Shown: positions 9,266 to 17,300 of the stretch, one piece after another
Layout of the letters: every line of letters begins with the position of its first letter
Numbering within the stretch: position 1 is the stretch's first letter
Assembly: GCA_963741495.1 (NCBI GenBank)
Contig: CAVUID010000018.1
Span: 1-64,000 of the forward strand
DNA: 64,000 nt
Direction: 5' to 3'
Source: Sulfurimicrobium sp963741495
GTDB lineage: Bacteria; Pseudomonadota; Gammaproteobacteria; Burkholderiales; Sulfuricellaceae
Notes under the pieces: generated by a model
Database searches by the model: none
What the model was told of the DNA's origin: nothing
What the model saw: only the letters and a program-made list of their open reading frames with translations
Made by a program: the position numbers and the translations under genes

Positions 9266-10078
9266 ATGAACCCGCTATTTGATTCAGCCTTCGCCTGCCT
9301 GATGACGCAGCAACCCGACGCCAAGGCGGCGTGCGCCGCTAGCCTGTGGCAGCAATGGCAGGGTGGGCAGCTTGCGCCGGAAGATCATGCGCCGTCCCTG
9401 GCCGTCGCCATGCCGGGCCATCCGGACAAGCCACAGCTGGTTGCGCCGGGCAAGGTGGAACGGCGCCGGCTCTCCACGCCGCATGGGCGGGCAGCGCTGA
9501 TCCACGCGCTGGCGCACATCGAATTCAATGCCATCAACCTGGCGCTGGATGCGGTGTACCGCTTCCGTGGCATGCCACAGGATTTTTACCGCGACTGGCT
9601 GCAGGTGGCCGCTGAAGAGGCTTATCACTTCACTCTGTTGCGGGACCATCTGCGCACCCTGGGTTATGACTACGGCGACTTCACTGCCCACAATGGTTTA
9701 TGGGAAATGGCCGTCAAAACCGAGCACGACCCCATGATCCGCATGGCGCTGGTGCCGCGCCTGCTGGAAGCGCGCGGGCTGGATGTCACCCCCGGCATCA
9801 GCGCCAGGCTGGCTTCCTGTGGCGACCGGCACGCGGTGGAAATACTGGCCATTATCCAGCGCGACGAAGTGGGCCACGTTTCCATCGGCAATCGCTGGTA
9901 TGGCTACCTGTGCCGGCAGCGTGACCTCGACCCCATCACCACTTTTCGCAGCTTGCTGGCGGAATACGACGCCCCGGCCTTGCGCCCGCCCTTCAACATG
10001 GCGGCCCGCGCGCAGGCCGGCTTCAATCCGGACGAGTTGCGCATGCTGGAAGATCTGGCAGCGAATTCAGCAAATTAA
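9266..10078 (+). CDS. DUF455 ferritin-like protein
   Basis: A 270-residue protein with the ferritin-like carboxylate and histidine pattern expected to bind a di-metal site: HIEFNAINLALD, EEAYHF, then EILAIIQRDEVGHV. The conserved LEARGLD motif is typical of DUF455. It is probably cytosolic. The biochemical reaction of this family is not established to my knowledge, and the gene order gives no further clue. It follows the sensor kinase by 36 bases and may be read from the same transcript. Confidence 0.85.
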   Translation: MNPLFDSAFACLMTQQPDAKAACAASLWQQWQGGQLAPEDHAPSLAVAMPGHPDKPQLVAPGKVERRRLSTPHGRAALIHALAHIEFNAINLALDAVYRFRGMPQDFYRDWLQVAAEEAYHFTLLRDHLRTLGYDYGDFTAHNGLWEMAVKTEHDPMIRMALVPRLLEARGLDVTPGISARLASCGDRHAVEILAIIQRDEVGHVSIGNRWYGYLCRQRDLDPITTFRSLLAEYDAPALRPPFNMAARAQAGFNPDELRMLEDLAANSAN

Positions 10079-10149
10079 AGTTCGTTAAGCTGGCGTTAAG
10101 CTTCACTGCTCTAAAATTTGCCTACCTTGACAAGCAAAGGAGACAAATC

Positions 10150-10581
10150 ATGAAAAAGTTCGCGTTGATTGGAGTGTTAACACTGGCCCTGGCCGCTCAG
10201 GCTCAGGCCGCTGGCTGGAATGGTGATGCCGCAGTGGGCGGCGCAATTGGAGGCGCCACGGGTGCTGTAATCGGTTCAGCCATTGGCGGACGCGATGCAG
10301 CTATTATCGGCGGATTGCTGGGTGGCGCGACTGGCGTGGCTATCGCTACTCGCGACAATGGTTACCGCCGTGTGGAGACGGTGCATTATCGCCCCGCACC
10401 GCCGGCCTACTACCGTCCGGCACCCGTCCACCGCGTTTACGAACGCTATGACTATGCGCCGCCGCCGCGCTATGGCTATGCAGAGCGCGTGGTTTATTAC
10501 AACCAGGGGCCGCGCCATGGCAACCGCCATGAGCGGCGTCACCAGCAACGCCATGATCGCCACGATTACCGCAACTGGTAA
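10150..10581 (+). CDS. Glycine-zipper envelope protein with Tyr/Pro/His-rich tail
   Basis: 143 residues. A signal peptide (residues 1-20, ending AQAQA) and a glycine zipper (AVGGAIGGATGAVIGSAIGG, then AAIIGGLLGGATGVAI) are followed by a tail rich in Tyr, Pro, Arg and His (RPAPPAYYRPAP, HERRHQQRHDRHDYRNW). AAAGGAG is a strong ribosome binding site. Likely an outer-membrane-associated or periplasmic structural protein. The His-rich end could bind metal, which is speculation. It is the second glycine-zipper protein within 4 kb. Confidence 0.8.
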   Translation: MKKFALIGVLTLALAAQAQAAGWNGDAAVGGAIGGATGAVIGSAIGGRDAAIIGGLLGGATGVAIATRDNGYRRVETVHYRPAPPAYYRPAPVHRVYERYDYAPPPRYGYAERVVYYNQGPRHGNRHERRHQQRHDRHDYRNW

Positions 10582-10596
10582 CTCGTTCGCTAACGA

Positions 10597-10631
10597 AACG
10601 GCACGTCACTTCAATGACGTGCCGTTTTTTT
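10597..10631 (+). terminator. Rho-independent terminator
   Basis: AACGGCACGTCA pairs with TGACGTGCCGTT around a six-base loop, followed by a T run. It ends the glycine-zipper gene and overlaps the stop of the convergent mutarotase gene, so it may act for both. Confidence 0.92.
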
Positions 10632-11535
10632 ACGCCATGGGTTCAGCGCTGTAAACGGCAACCAGGCGGTGTTCTTCACCGGGCTTCACGGTCACCACGT
10701 TCTCGACCGCATTGGCGGTTTCCACACAGACCATGCCACGGTGGCCTTCAGGGCCGAAATCGCCCATCTTGTCGGCCTTTTCAACCCACGGGTTCCACAC
10801 CACGGCGGAGCGGGCATTCTGCCCGGCAACGCGGATGCGGCGCTTGAGACCGCTGTCCTCGATCAGGCAATCTGCGCTGGTATTAAGATATACGCGATCG
10901 ACTTCGCTTTCGATCACGATCGCGCCCTCCTGGATTTTGCGTGCCGTGCCGCCGACCTTGTCGAGGTAGTCGCAGCCTTCGAGGCCGGTAATTTTCATTT
11001 TTGCCACATCGCCGATGTGGAAGTAAGTGTGCAGCGCTTCGCCCAGCACAAAGGGCGCCTTGCCGGTATTACGCGTCACCAGTTCGACGCGCAATGCCTT
11101 GCCCACGGTTACTTCAAGCTGAACGGTGGAGGCATGCGGCCACTGGGCGCGCGTTGCCTCGGTTTCGATCAGGCCGAAGCGCAGGAAGGTCGCGCCATCA
11201 TCCATGGCCTTTGTTTCCAGCACATCCCACATCACAGTGCGCGCAAAGCCATGACCCGGCAGTGTTGCATCGGTCGCATGCGGGCCGAACCACGGCCAGC
11301 AGATCGGCACGCCGCCGCGAATCGACTTGCCGGGCGCAAACTTGGCGAACCTGGACAGCCACACCACCGGTTCCTGGCCGCGTGGCGTGAAGGTCATGAT
11401 GTGAGCACCCTGCAGTGCGATAGTGGATTCGGCCTGACTGTTGGCGATTTCCGCCACCGTCAGCCCGCCCGGGCCTTCCTTGAAAGTCACGTGATCGGAA
11501 ATGGCAAATTTTTGATTCAGATCGGTAAGTGTCAT
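10630..11535 (-). CDS. D-hexose-6-phosphate mutarotase (YeaD family)
   Basis: A 301-residue aldose-1-epimerase-fold enzyme expected to interconvert alpha and beta anomers of glucose-6-phosphate in the cytosol. Family signatures seen are RGGVPICWPWFGPH near residue 90, the His-containing EALHTYFHIGD near residue 165 and the acidic/aromatic VVWNPWVEKADKMGDF near residue 245. It shares a terminator with the convergent glycine-zipper gene. A GTAGGTCGGG repeat separates it from the upstream oxidase gene. Confidence 0.93.
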   Translation of the reverse strand: MTLTDLNQKFAISDHVTFKEGPGGLTVAEIANSQAESTIALQGAHIMTFTPRGQEPVVWLSRFAKFAPGKSIRGGVPICWPWFGPHATDATLPGHGFARTVMWDVLETKAMDDGATFLRFGLIETEATRAQWPHASTVQLEVTVGKALRVELVTRNTGKAPFVLGEALHTYFHIGDVAKMKITGLEGCDYLDKVGGTARKIQEGAIVIESEVDRVYLNTSADCLIEDSGLKRRIRVAGQNARSAVVWNPWVEKADKMGDFGPEGHRGMVCVETANAVENVVTVKPGEEHRLVAVYSAEPMA

Positions 11536-11560
11536 GTGGGTCTCCTAATTGTTTGAGTTT

Positions 11561-11603
11561 GGTCGGGCTTCAGCCCGACATGTCGGGATAAATCCCGACC
11601 TAC
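11561..11603. repeat. GTAGGTCGGG-type double-hairpin repeat, copy 2
   Basis: Two adjacent hairpins, GTCGGGCTTCAGCCCGAC and GTCGGGATAAATCCCGAC, are bounded by GGTCGGG and CCCGACCTAC. As with copy 1, the CTAC end provides the TAG stop codon of the upstream minus-strand gene. Confidence 0.85.
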
Positions 11604-12979
11604 TTTCTTTCCGGGAATAGCTTGCCTGGGTTGAGAATATTGTTCGGGTCAAACACCTGCTTGATATCGCGCATCAATTGTAAAGTAACGGGATCGATCT
11701 CGCGCGCCACGAAAGGGCGCTTTTCCCGCCCCACGCCATGCTCGCCGGAAAGCGTGCCATTCAGCCTCAGCACCAGCGTGAATATCTCGTCAAGACAGTC
11801 TTCCGCGCGCTGCATCTGGTCCGGGTCATCGGGGTTTACCAGCAGATTGACGTGCATGTTGCCGTTGCCGGCATGGCCGAAATTGGCGTTGGCCACGCCA
11901 TATTTCGCGCTCAGTTCGGCCAGGCCCTGCAATAGCTCGGGCAGATGAGACACCGGCACCACCACGTCCTCATTGATTTTCTTCGGCGCAATATCGCGTA
12001 ACAAGGGGGAAAGCGCCTTGCGCGCCGCCCACAGCGCCTTGAGGTCGGGCGCGATCTCGGCACTGATCAGTCCGTCATTGGCACAAGCAGCGCGTATGGC
12101 CTCGGCATTCGCCTGCACTTCGCTGGCCGAACCGTCCACTTCGATCATCAGCAGCGCATGTGTTTCTTCCGGCAACAAGCCGGGATGACGGGCGCGGATC
12201 AGGTTGAGCGAAGCCTGGTCGAGGAATTCCAGCGCGCTGGGCAGGGCCGGCTGAGCCATGATGGCGGCAATCGCCGCGGCACAGCTGGCAATGTCGCGGT
12301 AATGCGCGGTCAGGCCGCCCACTGTGGCCGGCAGGGGGGTCAGCTTGAGGGTGGCTTCGGTGATGATGGCCAGGGTGCCTTCGGAGCCGATCAGAAGCCG
12401 AGTCAGATCGTAGCCCACCACGCCTTTGGTGGTGTAGCAACCGGTTTTGATGATCTCGCCCTTGCCCGTCACCGCCGTCAGCCCCAGCACATGGTCGCGC
12501 GTCACGCCGTATTTCACCGCATGCGGGCCACCAGCGCAGGTGGCGAGGTTGCCGCCGACGCTGCAATACGGCGCGCTGGATGGGTCGGGTGGCCAGAAAA
12601 AACCATGAGGGCGCGCGGCATCCTGCACTTCCTGATTCAGCACCCCCGGCTCGCACACCAGCACGCGGTTGGCCGGGTCCACGGCCACCATGCGCCGCAT
12701 GCGCTCAAGCGACAGGGCGACGCCGCCCCGTTCCGGAATGCTGGCGCCGGCGGTGCCGGTGCCGCGCCCACGGGGCGTCAACGGCACATTGAATTCATTG
12801 CACAGCTGAATGATTTGCTGCACTGCCGCGGTGCTGGTGGCAAAAGCCACTGCCTCGGGCGGAAACAGCTTGCGGCTGTTGTCGTAGCCATAAACCAGGC
12901 AGGAGGCTGCGTCCGTGAGGAGGTTGCCTTCGCCGGCAATGGCGCCCAGGCGAGTCAGGAATTCTGCGGGGATCATCAT
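11600..12979 (-). CDS. FAD-linked oxidase, GlcD/D-lactate dehydrogenase type
   Basis: A 459-residue flavoprotein. The PCMH-type FAD domain has PRGRGTGTAGASIPERGG near residue 90 and GGNLATCAGG near 155. The C-terminal oxidase domain has NFGHAGNGNMHVNLLVNP near 365 and GTLSGEHGVGREKRPF near 410. Relatives oxidise glycolate or D-lactate and pass electrons to a partner FeS subunit or quinone; no GlcE or GlcF partner is adjacent, so the substrate is unsure. Two consecutive ATGs (12979 and 12976) are possible starts, and they lie at the edge of a repeat with no clear ribosome binding site. The stop lies in another repeat. Confidence 0.88.
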   Translation of the reverse strand: MMIPAEFLTRLGAIAGEGNLLTDAASCLVYGYDNSRKLFPPEAVAFATSTAAVQQIIQLCNEFNVPLTPRGRGTGTAGASIPERGGVALSLERMRRMVAVDPANRVLVCEPGVLNQEVQDAARPHGFFWPPDPSSAPYCSVGGNLATCAGGPHAVKYGVTRDHVLGLTAVTGKGEIIKTGCYTTKGVVGYDLTRLLIGSEGTLAIITEATLKLTPLPATVGGLTAHYRDIASCAAAIAAIMAQPALPSALEFLDQASLNLIRARHPGLLPEETHALLMIEVDGSASEVQANAEAIRAACANDGLISAEIAPDLKALWAARKALSPLLRDIAPKKINEDVVVPVSHLPELLQGLAELSAKYGVANANFGHAGNGNMHVNLLVNPDDPDQMQRAEDCLDEIFTLVLRLNGTLSGEHGVGREKRPFVAREIDPVTLQLMRDIKQVFDPNNILNPGKLFPERK

Positions 12980-13050
12980 TGCGAGCGTAGCGAAGAAATC
13001 TTGTATTTCAATGTGTTACGAGGTTGCTTCGTCACTTCGTTCCTCGCAAT
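12977..13050. repeat. CATTGCGAGC-type inverted repeat
   Basis: CATTGCGAGCGTAGCGAAG at the left is mirrored by CTTCGTTCCTCGCAATG at the right, separated by about 40 bases. It fills the whole gap between hldC and the GlcD-like gene and includes the first ATG of the latter. Confidence 0.75.
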
Positions 13051-13059
13051 GGCCGGCGG

Positions 13060-13548
13060 TTAAAGCTTGCGAATTTTGGCAATGGTGGAGGTGGTCGAGC
13101 GCTCGAACAGGAATGGAATGGAATGGACTTCCCCGCCCCAGCCCATTACCTCACGTGCGCCGACAATATTTTCCACTGTCCAGTCACCACCTTTGACCAG
13201 AATCTCCGGTTTGCAGGCGAGGATCAGCTCAAGCGGCGTATCTTCATCGAAGCAGGTCACCAGGCTGATGCTCTCCAGCGCGGCCAGTACGGCCATGCGG
13301 TCATTTTCATTGTTCACCGGCCGGTCATCGCCCTTGCCCAGGCGCCTGACCGAGGCATCGGTGTTGACGCCGACAATCAGGCTGGCGCCCAGTGCCCGCG
13401 CTTGCGCCAGATAGGTGACGTGGCCGCGGTGCAGGATATCGAAACAGCCGTTGGTGAATACCAGCGGGTGCGGCAGTTCGCCGGCACGCGCCCAGAGCTC
13501 GGCCGGCGTGCAGATCTTGCGTTCGAAATCGGGGGCGGAGAAGCTCAA
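13060..13548 (-). CDS. hldC: D-glycero-beta-D-manno-heptose 1-phosphate adenylyltransferase
   Basis: This 162-residue nucleotidyltransferase adds AMP to heptose-1-phosphate on the way to ADP-heptose for lipopolysaccharide core. It shows the cytidylyltransferase motif TNGCFDILHRGHVTYL near residue 33, the LIVGVNTDASVRRLGKG segment and the C-terminal RSTTSTIAKIR. Only the nucleotidyltransferase part is present; the sugar kinase (HldA or the HldE N-terminal half) must be elsewhere. The neighbour gmhA/diaA supports an ADP-heptose role. It is also called rfaE2. Confidence 0.95.
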   Translation of the reverse strand: MSFSAPDFERKICTPAELWARAGELPHPLVFTNGCFDILHRGHVTYLAQARALGASLIVGVNTDASVRRLGKGDDRPVNNENDRMAVLAALESISLVTCFDEDTPLELILACKPEILVKGGDWTVENIVGAREVMGWGGEVHSIPFLFERSTTSTIAKIRKL

Positions 13549-13550
13549 GA

Positions 13551-14126
13551 TCAGTCGAGGTATTCGAATACTTTGACGACCTTGCGCACGTCGCTGGTGG
13601 TGCGTGCGATTTCTGCCGCATCATCGGCTTCCCTGCGAGTTACCAGACCCATCAGGAAAACCACGCCATTCTCGGTTATCACCTTGACGTGGTGAGGCGC
13701 AAAACGGTTGGCGTCGATCATGCGGCCCTTGACCTTGGAGGTGATGTAAGTGTCGTTGCTGCGCGAGGAGAAGGGGGCCACATTTCCGATCGTCACTTCA
13801 TTGGTCACGTCGATTACGTTTGGTACGCCCATCACTGCCTGGCTCATTCCCTGCTTCACCTCTTCGGAGGGTGCCTCGCCGGTCAGCAGCACATGGCGGT
13901 TGAAGCTGGTCACATTGGAATGCACGCCACTCTTGTATTTTTCCTCGATGCGGCTGGCTGCTTTGAGTTCGATGCCCTGATCCTCGATATAGATGCCGGA
14001 GGTACGGCGGTCACCCGCCATCAGCGCACCGGCTCCTACGCCCGTGGCCACGACGGGGAAACAGCCCTGCAGGGCTGGAATGACGGCTAACAGTAATACA
14101 GGCAATAGGCGGCGCATTTTATTCAA
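13551..14126 (-). CDS. dolP: Outer-membrane BON-domain lipoprotein (DolP/YraP-like)
   Basis: 191 residues. A lipoprotein signal with lipobox LQGC (Cys at about residue 22) is followed by two BON domains (about 45-110 and 120-190). In E. coli DolP keeps outer-membrane integrity. The gene sits in the same order as in E. coli (lpoA-yraN-diaA-dolP), and its start overlaps the end of gmhA/diaA by 8 bases, which shows an operon. The assignment rests on the lipobox, the double BON layout and the synteny. Confidence 0.92.
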   Translation of the reverse strand: MNKMRRLLPVLLLAVIPALQGCFPVVATGVGAGALMAGDRRTSGIYIEDQGIELKAASRIEEKYKSGVHSNVTSFNRHVLLTGEAPSEEVKQGMSQAVMGVPNVIDVTNEVTIGNVAPFSSRSNDTYITSKVKGRMIDANRFAPHHVKVITENGVVFLMGLVTRREADDAAEIARTTSDVRKVVKVFEYLD

Positions 14127-14709
14127 CTCCTAGTAACAGACAGTCAATGGCATCGCACAGGCAGTGGATGACCAGCAGGTGTACTTCCTGAATTCGGGCA
14201 GTGCTATCCGAAGGCACACAGAGATGGATGTCTTCTGGGCGTAAAAGTTCAGCCATTTGTCCGCCGCCCTTGCCGGTCAGGGCGATTACGCTCATTTCCC
14301 GCTCATGGGCGGCCTGGATGGCTTCGATCACATTGCGCGAATTGCCGCTGGTCGAAATGGCCAGCAGCAGGTCCTGGGGCTGGCCCAGGGCGCGCACCTG
14401 CTTGGAAAATATCAGATCGAAAGAGTAATCGTTGGCGATCGAGGTGATGGTCGAACTATCCGTGGTGAGCGCCATGGCGGCCAGGCCGGGGCGCTCCATT
14501 TCGAAACGGTTGAGCATTTCCGAGGCGAAATGCTGCGCGTCGCCAGCCGAGCCGCCGTTGCCGCAGCTCAGTACCTTGCCTTCGGCCAGCAGACATTGCA
14601 CGACCCGGTCGGCAGCGATGGCGATGGGTTCGGCCAGGAGATCCAGCGCCTGCAGCTTGACGTGGGCGCTGTCGGTGAAATGATGGCCAATACGGGAAAC
14701 GATATCCAT
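14119..14709 (-). CDS. gmhA: SIS-domain protein, phosphoheptose isomerase / DiaA
   Basis: A 196-residue SIS fold with SCGNGGSAGDAQHFASEM near residue 50 and LAISTSGNSRNVIEAI near 117. By synteny it equals E. coli diaA, a DnaA regulator. However, the Glu in HFASEMLNRF and the His in IQEVHLLVIH match the catalytic pair of GmhA, while E. coli DiaA has Ser at the Glu position. hldC, which acts later in the same heptose pathway, lies two genes downstream. I therefore favour a working sedoheptulose-7-phosphate isomerase, possibly with a DiaA role too. The end overlaps dolP by 8 bases. Confidence 0.85.
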   Translation of the reverse strand: MDIVSRIGHHFTDSAHVKLQALDLLAEPIAIAADRVVQCLLAEGKVLSCGNGGSAGDAQHFASEMLNRFEMERPGLAAMALTTDSSTITSIANDYSFDLIFSKQVRALGQPQDLLLAISTSGNSRNVIEAIQAAHEREMSVIALTGKGGGQMAELLRPEDIHLCVPSDSTARIQEVHLLVIHCLCDAIDCLLLGVE

Positions 14710-14743
14710 TGTTCTCGATCAGAAATGAGGTTGGGTAGAGATT

Positions 14744-15076
14744 CTAAGCGCTAAACGCATCTTTGATCCATTCAATCTTGCCGCCATCGATCAGCAGCGC
14801 ATCGAAGCGGCAGGGTGGCTGCTTCGCCTGCTGTTGCAAATAGTGCTGTGCGGCATGGATCAGTTTTCGTTGCTTGTGCCCGGTGATGCTCGCTGCCGCG
14901 CCGCCAAAATTTTCGCTGCGCCGCATGCGCACTTCGACAAATACCAGCGTGCCGCCGTGCTCCATGATCAGGTCGATCTCGCCCATGCGGCAGCGGTAAT
15001 TCCTCGCCACCAGACGCAAGCCGTGATTTTGCAGAAATACTGCCGCGTGATTTTCCGCTTCCTTGCCGGGGTCCAT
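14744..15076 (-). CDS. yraN: YraN/UPF0102 nuclease-fold protein
   Basis: 110 residues from the ATG at 15076, overlapping the lpoA stop as TGATG; a GTG one codon earlier is possible. The restriction-endonuclease-like core shows EIDLIMEHGGTLVFVEVRMR, where the E-D-E-x-R pattern matches the PD-(D/E)XK fold of the family. The normal family member is about 120 residues. Its function is not settled. The operon position between lpoA and gmhA is conserved in many proteobacteria. Confidence 0.92.
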   Translation of the reverse strand: MDPGKEAENHAAVFLQNHGLRLVARNYRCRMGEIDLIMEHGGTLVFVEVRMRRSENFGGAAASITGHKQRKLIHAAQHYLQQQAKQPPCRFDALLIDGGKIEWIKDAFSA

Positions 15077-16288
15077 CACGGCGCCAATAAAACGGCTTCC
15101 CCGTCGCTGAATTCGGCGTACACGCCATCGCGACTGATCTGGTGCGCGTAGGCATTCAGTGTAAGCTGGCCGGTCACGCCGTCCAGGCTGATCGGTGAGC
15201 CGGGTGAGGTCTTTTGCAGCAGCAGCGCCAGTCGCCAGGCATCGATGCCGAGCGCATAAAGGCGCTCCATGTCGGCAGTCAGCGCAGCCTCAGGACGCGG
15301 ATAGACCATGACTGCAAGGTGATCCGGTTGCAGTAGCCAGGGCATGTCAACAAACTGCACGCCATTCAGGTCATGGTATTTCTGCAGGCTGCCGCTGCCG
15401 GCATAAATCTGCGAGGTGGCATAAGTCGGCAGGTCGCTTTTGAGAAAAGGGTTCAGAAAACGCGCATCGCGACTGTCCATGGCAAGAAACAGCACGTCCG
15501 GCGTTGTCTGCGGAGTGCATCGCGTACCTCGGTCGGATTGGAACCGTTAAAGACCAGGTGCCTGGCGGCGGGCCCGCCGAGTGCAAGACCATTCCTCGCT
15601 AAAGGCTTGCTGGATACGTTTCGACAGTGAGTTTTCGGAAGCGATCACCACGACGCTTCTTTTACCTTCGCTAATAGCGGCACGCGCCATCTGGCGGGCT
15701 TCCAGGTCGGCGGCAAGGCCAAATACATACAACAGGGGTGGAAATATCAATATTCTGTTCCGGCAGATTCAGGGCCAGGGTCGGCACGCTGACCTCTGTG
15801 CTGGCCGCAAGCGCCGAAACGCCGTTCCGGGTCAGCGGGCCAACTACGATTCTTGCCCCAGCTTGCGTTGCCTGCCGGTATGTGGACACAATGTCGTCTG
15901 GTTTCGTCGCCGCTGGGGTAGACTGTGACCGGCAACGTGCCCGGCTGAACCGAGGCGCCGGCCATGAAGCCCTGCCTGACCACCTCGGCTGCGCGGCCAA
16001 AAGCCGGCGATTTGAGTGGCAGTAGCAGTGCAATATGCCCATTGGCAGCCGTTGCCGGCAATGCAGATTCAAGCTTCAGGGACGGCGAATCCATATCGAC
16101 CGCATCCGGCGTCGCGACTTCTGTTCAGCGGCGACAGCGTGGCCTCGATCTCGGGTGCCGGTCTGATCTCTGGTTTTGCCGGGCTCAGAGGCGGCGTTTG
16201 GACGCGAACCGGCCGATCGGGCGCGCCTGGCGCAGGCCACCAGCGTCGCGGAGAAAAACATCAACAGAAAAGTGAGGAAACGTTGCAT
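15076..16288 (-). CDS. lpoA: Penicillin-binding-protein activator LpoA-like lipoprotein, six frameshifts
   Basis: A lipoprotein signal (MQRFLTFLLMFFSATLVACA, lipidated Cys19) is followed, in changing frames, by a proline-rich linker. Then comes a periplasmic-binding-protein fold (IALLLPLKSPAFGRAAEVVR, ARIVVGPLTRNGVSALA, SVVVIASENSLSKRIQQAF, TTPDVLFLAMDSRDARFL, LPTYATSQIYAGSG). Breaks lie near 16229-16240, 16119-16128, 15900, 15743, 15583-15594 and 15502-15515; five are extra bases and one is a missing base. Correcting them gives 402 residues. In E. coli LpoA activates PBP1A; this form lacks the long N-terminal TPR part. Its place before yraN and opposite rsmI is as in E. coli. The amino-acid pattern is conserved across the breaks, so poor sequence is more likely than decay, but a pseudogene is not excluded. 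Confidence 0.82.
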
Positions 16289-16307
16289 CCAGAGCAGGAA
16301 CCTGTAA

Positions 16308-17144
16308 ATGACAAAGGCACATTATATGTGGTTGCCACGCCGATTGGAAATTTGCGGGACATTACCCTGCGCGCGCTGGATGTGCTGAAAACGGCTGACA
16401 TCGTCGCCGCCGAAGATACGCGCAATACTTCGCATTTGCTCGGCCATTACGGCATTTCCGCCAAGCTGATGGCGTTGCACGAGCACAACGAACGGGTCGC
16501 GGCGCCGAAAATCATCGCGGCATTGCAGGAAGGAAAAACCGTGGCGCTGGTGTCGGATGCCGGCACGCCGGGCATCAGCGATCCTGGCGCGATCCTGGTG
16601 CATGCGGTACGTGCGGCGGGTTTGCCGGTGATCCCGCTGCCAGGCCCGAATGCAGCCATTTGCGCGCTTTCCGCCGCGGGCCGGGATGACCCCCATTTCC
16701 TTTTTTATGGCTTTCTGCCCGCCAAAGCCAGCGCCCGGCGCAAGGAACTGGAAGCGCTCAGGGAATTGCCCTACGTGCTGGCCTTCTACGAGGCGCCACA
16801 CCGCATTGTCGAAACTGTTGCGGATCTGTTCGAAGGTATTCGGCGATGAGCGGGACATCACTTTTGCGCGCGAACTGACCAAGCTGTTCGAAAGCATTCA
16901 CACCTGCAAGCTGGCCGACGCCCCCGCCTGGCTCCAGGGCGACCCCAACCGCCAGCGCGGCGAATTCGTGCTGCTGGTATCCGGTGCGCCGGAAGCGGAG
17001 GAAGAAGGCATCAGCGCCGAGGCGCAGCGCATACTGCAATTGCTGCTGACCGAGCTGCCGCTCAAGCAGGCGGTCAAGCTGGCTGCGGATATCAGCGGTG
17101 AAAAGAAAAATGCCTTGTATGACCTGGCGCTGCAGTTAAAATAA
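16308..17144 (+). CDS. rsmI: 16S rRNA 2'-O-ribose C1402 methyltransferase, two frameshifts
   Basis: A SAM-dependent tetrapyrrole-methylase-fold enzyme that methylates C1402 of 16S rRNA. Motifs are YVVATPIGNLRDITLRAL, AEDTRNTSHLL, VSDAGTPGISDPG and PGPNAAICALSAAG. The frame breaks at GG 16835-16836; dropping one G joins ADLFE to VFGDERDITFARELTK. At the 5' end the ATG at 16308 (behind CAGGAA) is out of frame by one base. One more A in the AAA at 16313-16315 would give MTKGTLYVV and 278 residues. If no base is missing there, the only in-frame start is TTG at 16283, which would overlap the divergent lpoA start. Confidence 0.9.
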
Positions 17145-17146
17145 GT

Positions 17147-17278
17147 TCAGCAAAAACACTTTAACCGCAAAGGACGCAATGGAGCGCGAAGGAATTCAGC
17201 AACTTGGGCAGTCTGGACTGGATGAAGCATTATTCTGCTTTGCGAACCTTGGCGTCCCTTGCGGTGAAGTGCTGTTTA
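17147..17278. repeat. ACCGCAAAGG-type long inverted repeat, copy 2
   Basis: The left arm (about 17162-17192) is built of 9-base units such as CGCAAAGGA and CGCAATGGA. The right arm (about 17239-17268) reads as the inverse, ending CCCTTGCGGTGAA. It fills the rsmI-pyrC gap and is homologous to 7747-7876. Confidence 0.75.
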
Positions 17279-17300
17279 AAGGACGAATGCAGTTTTCTTG

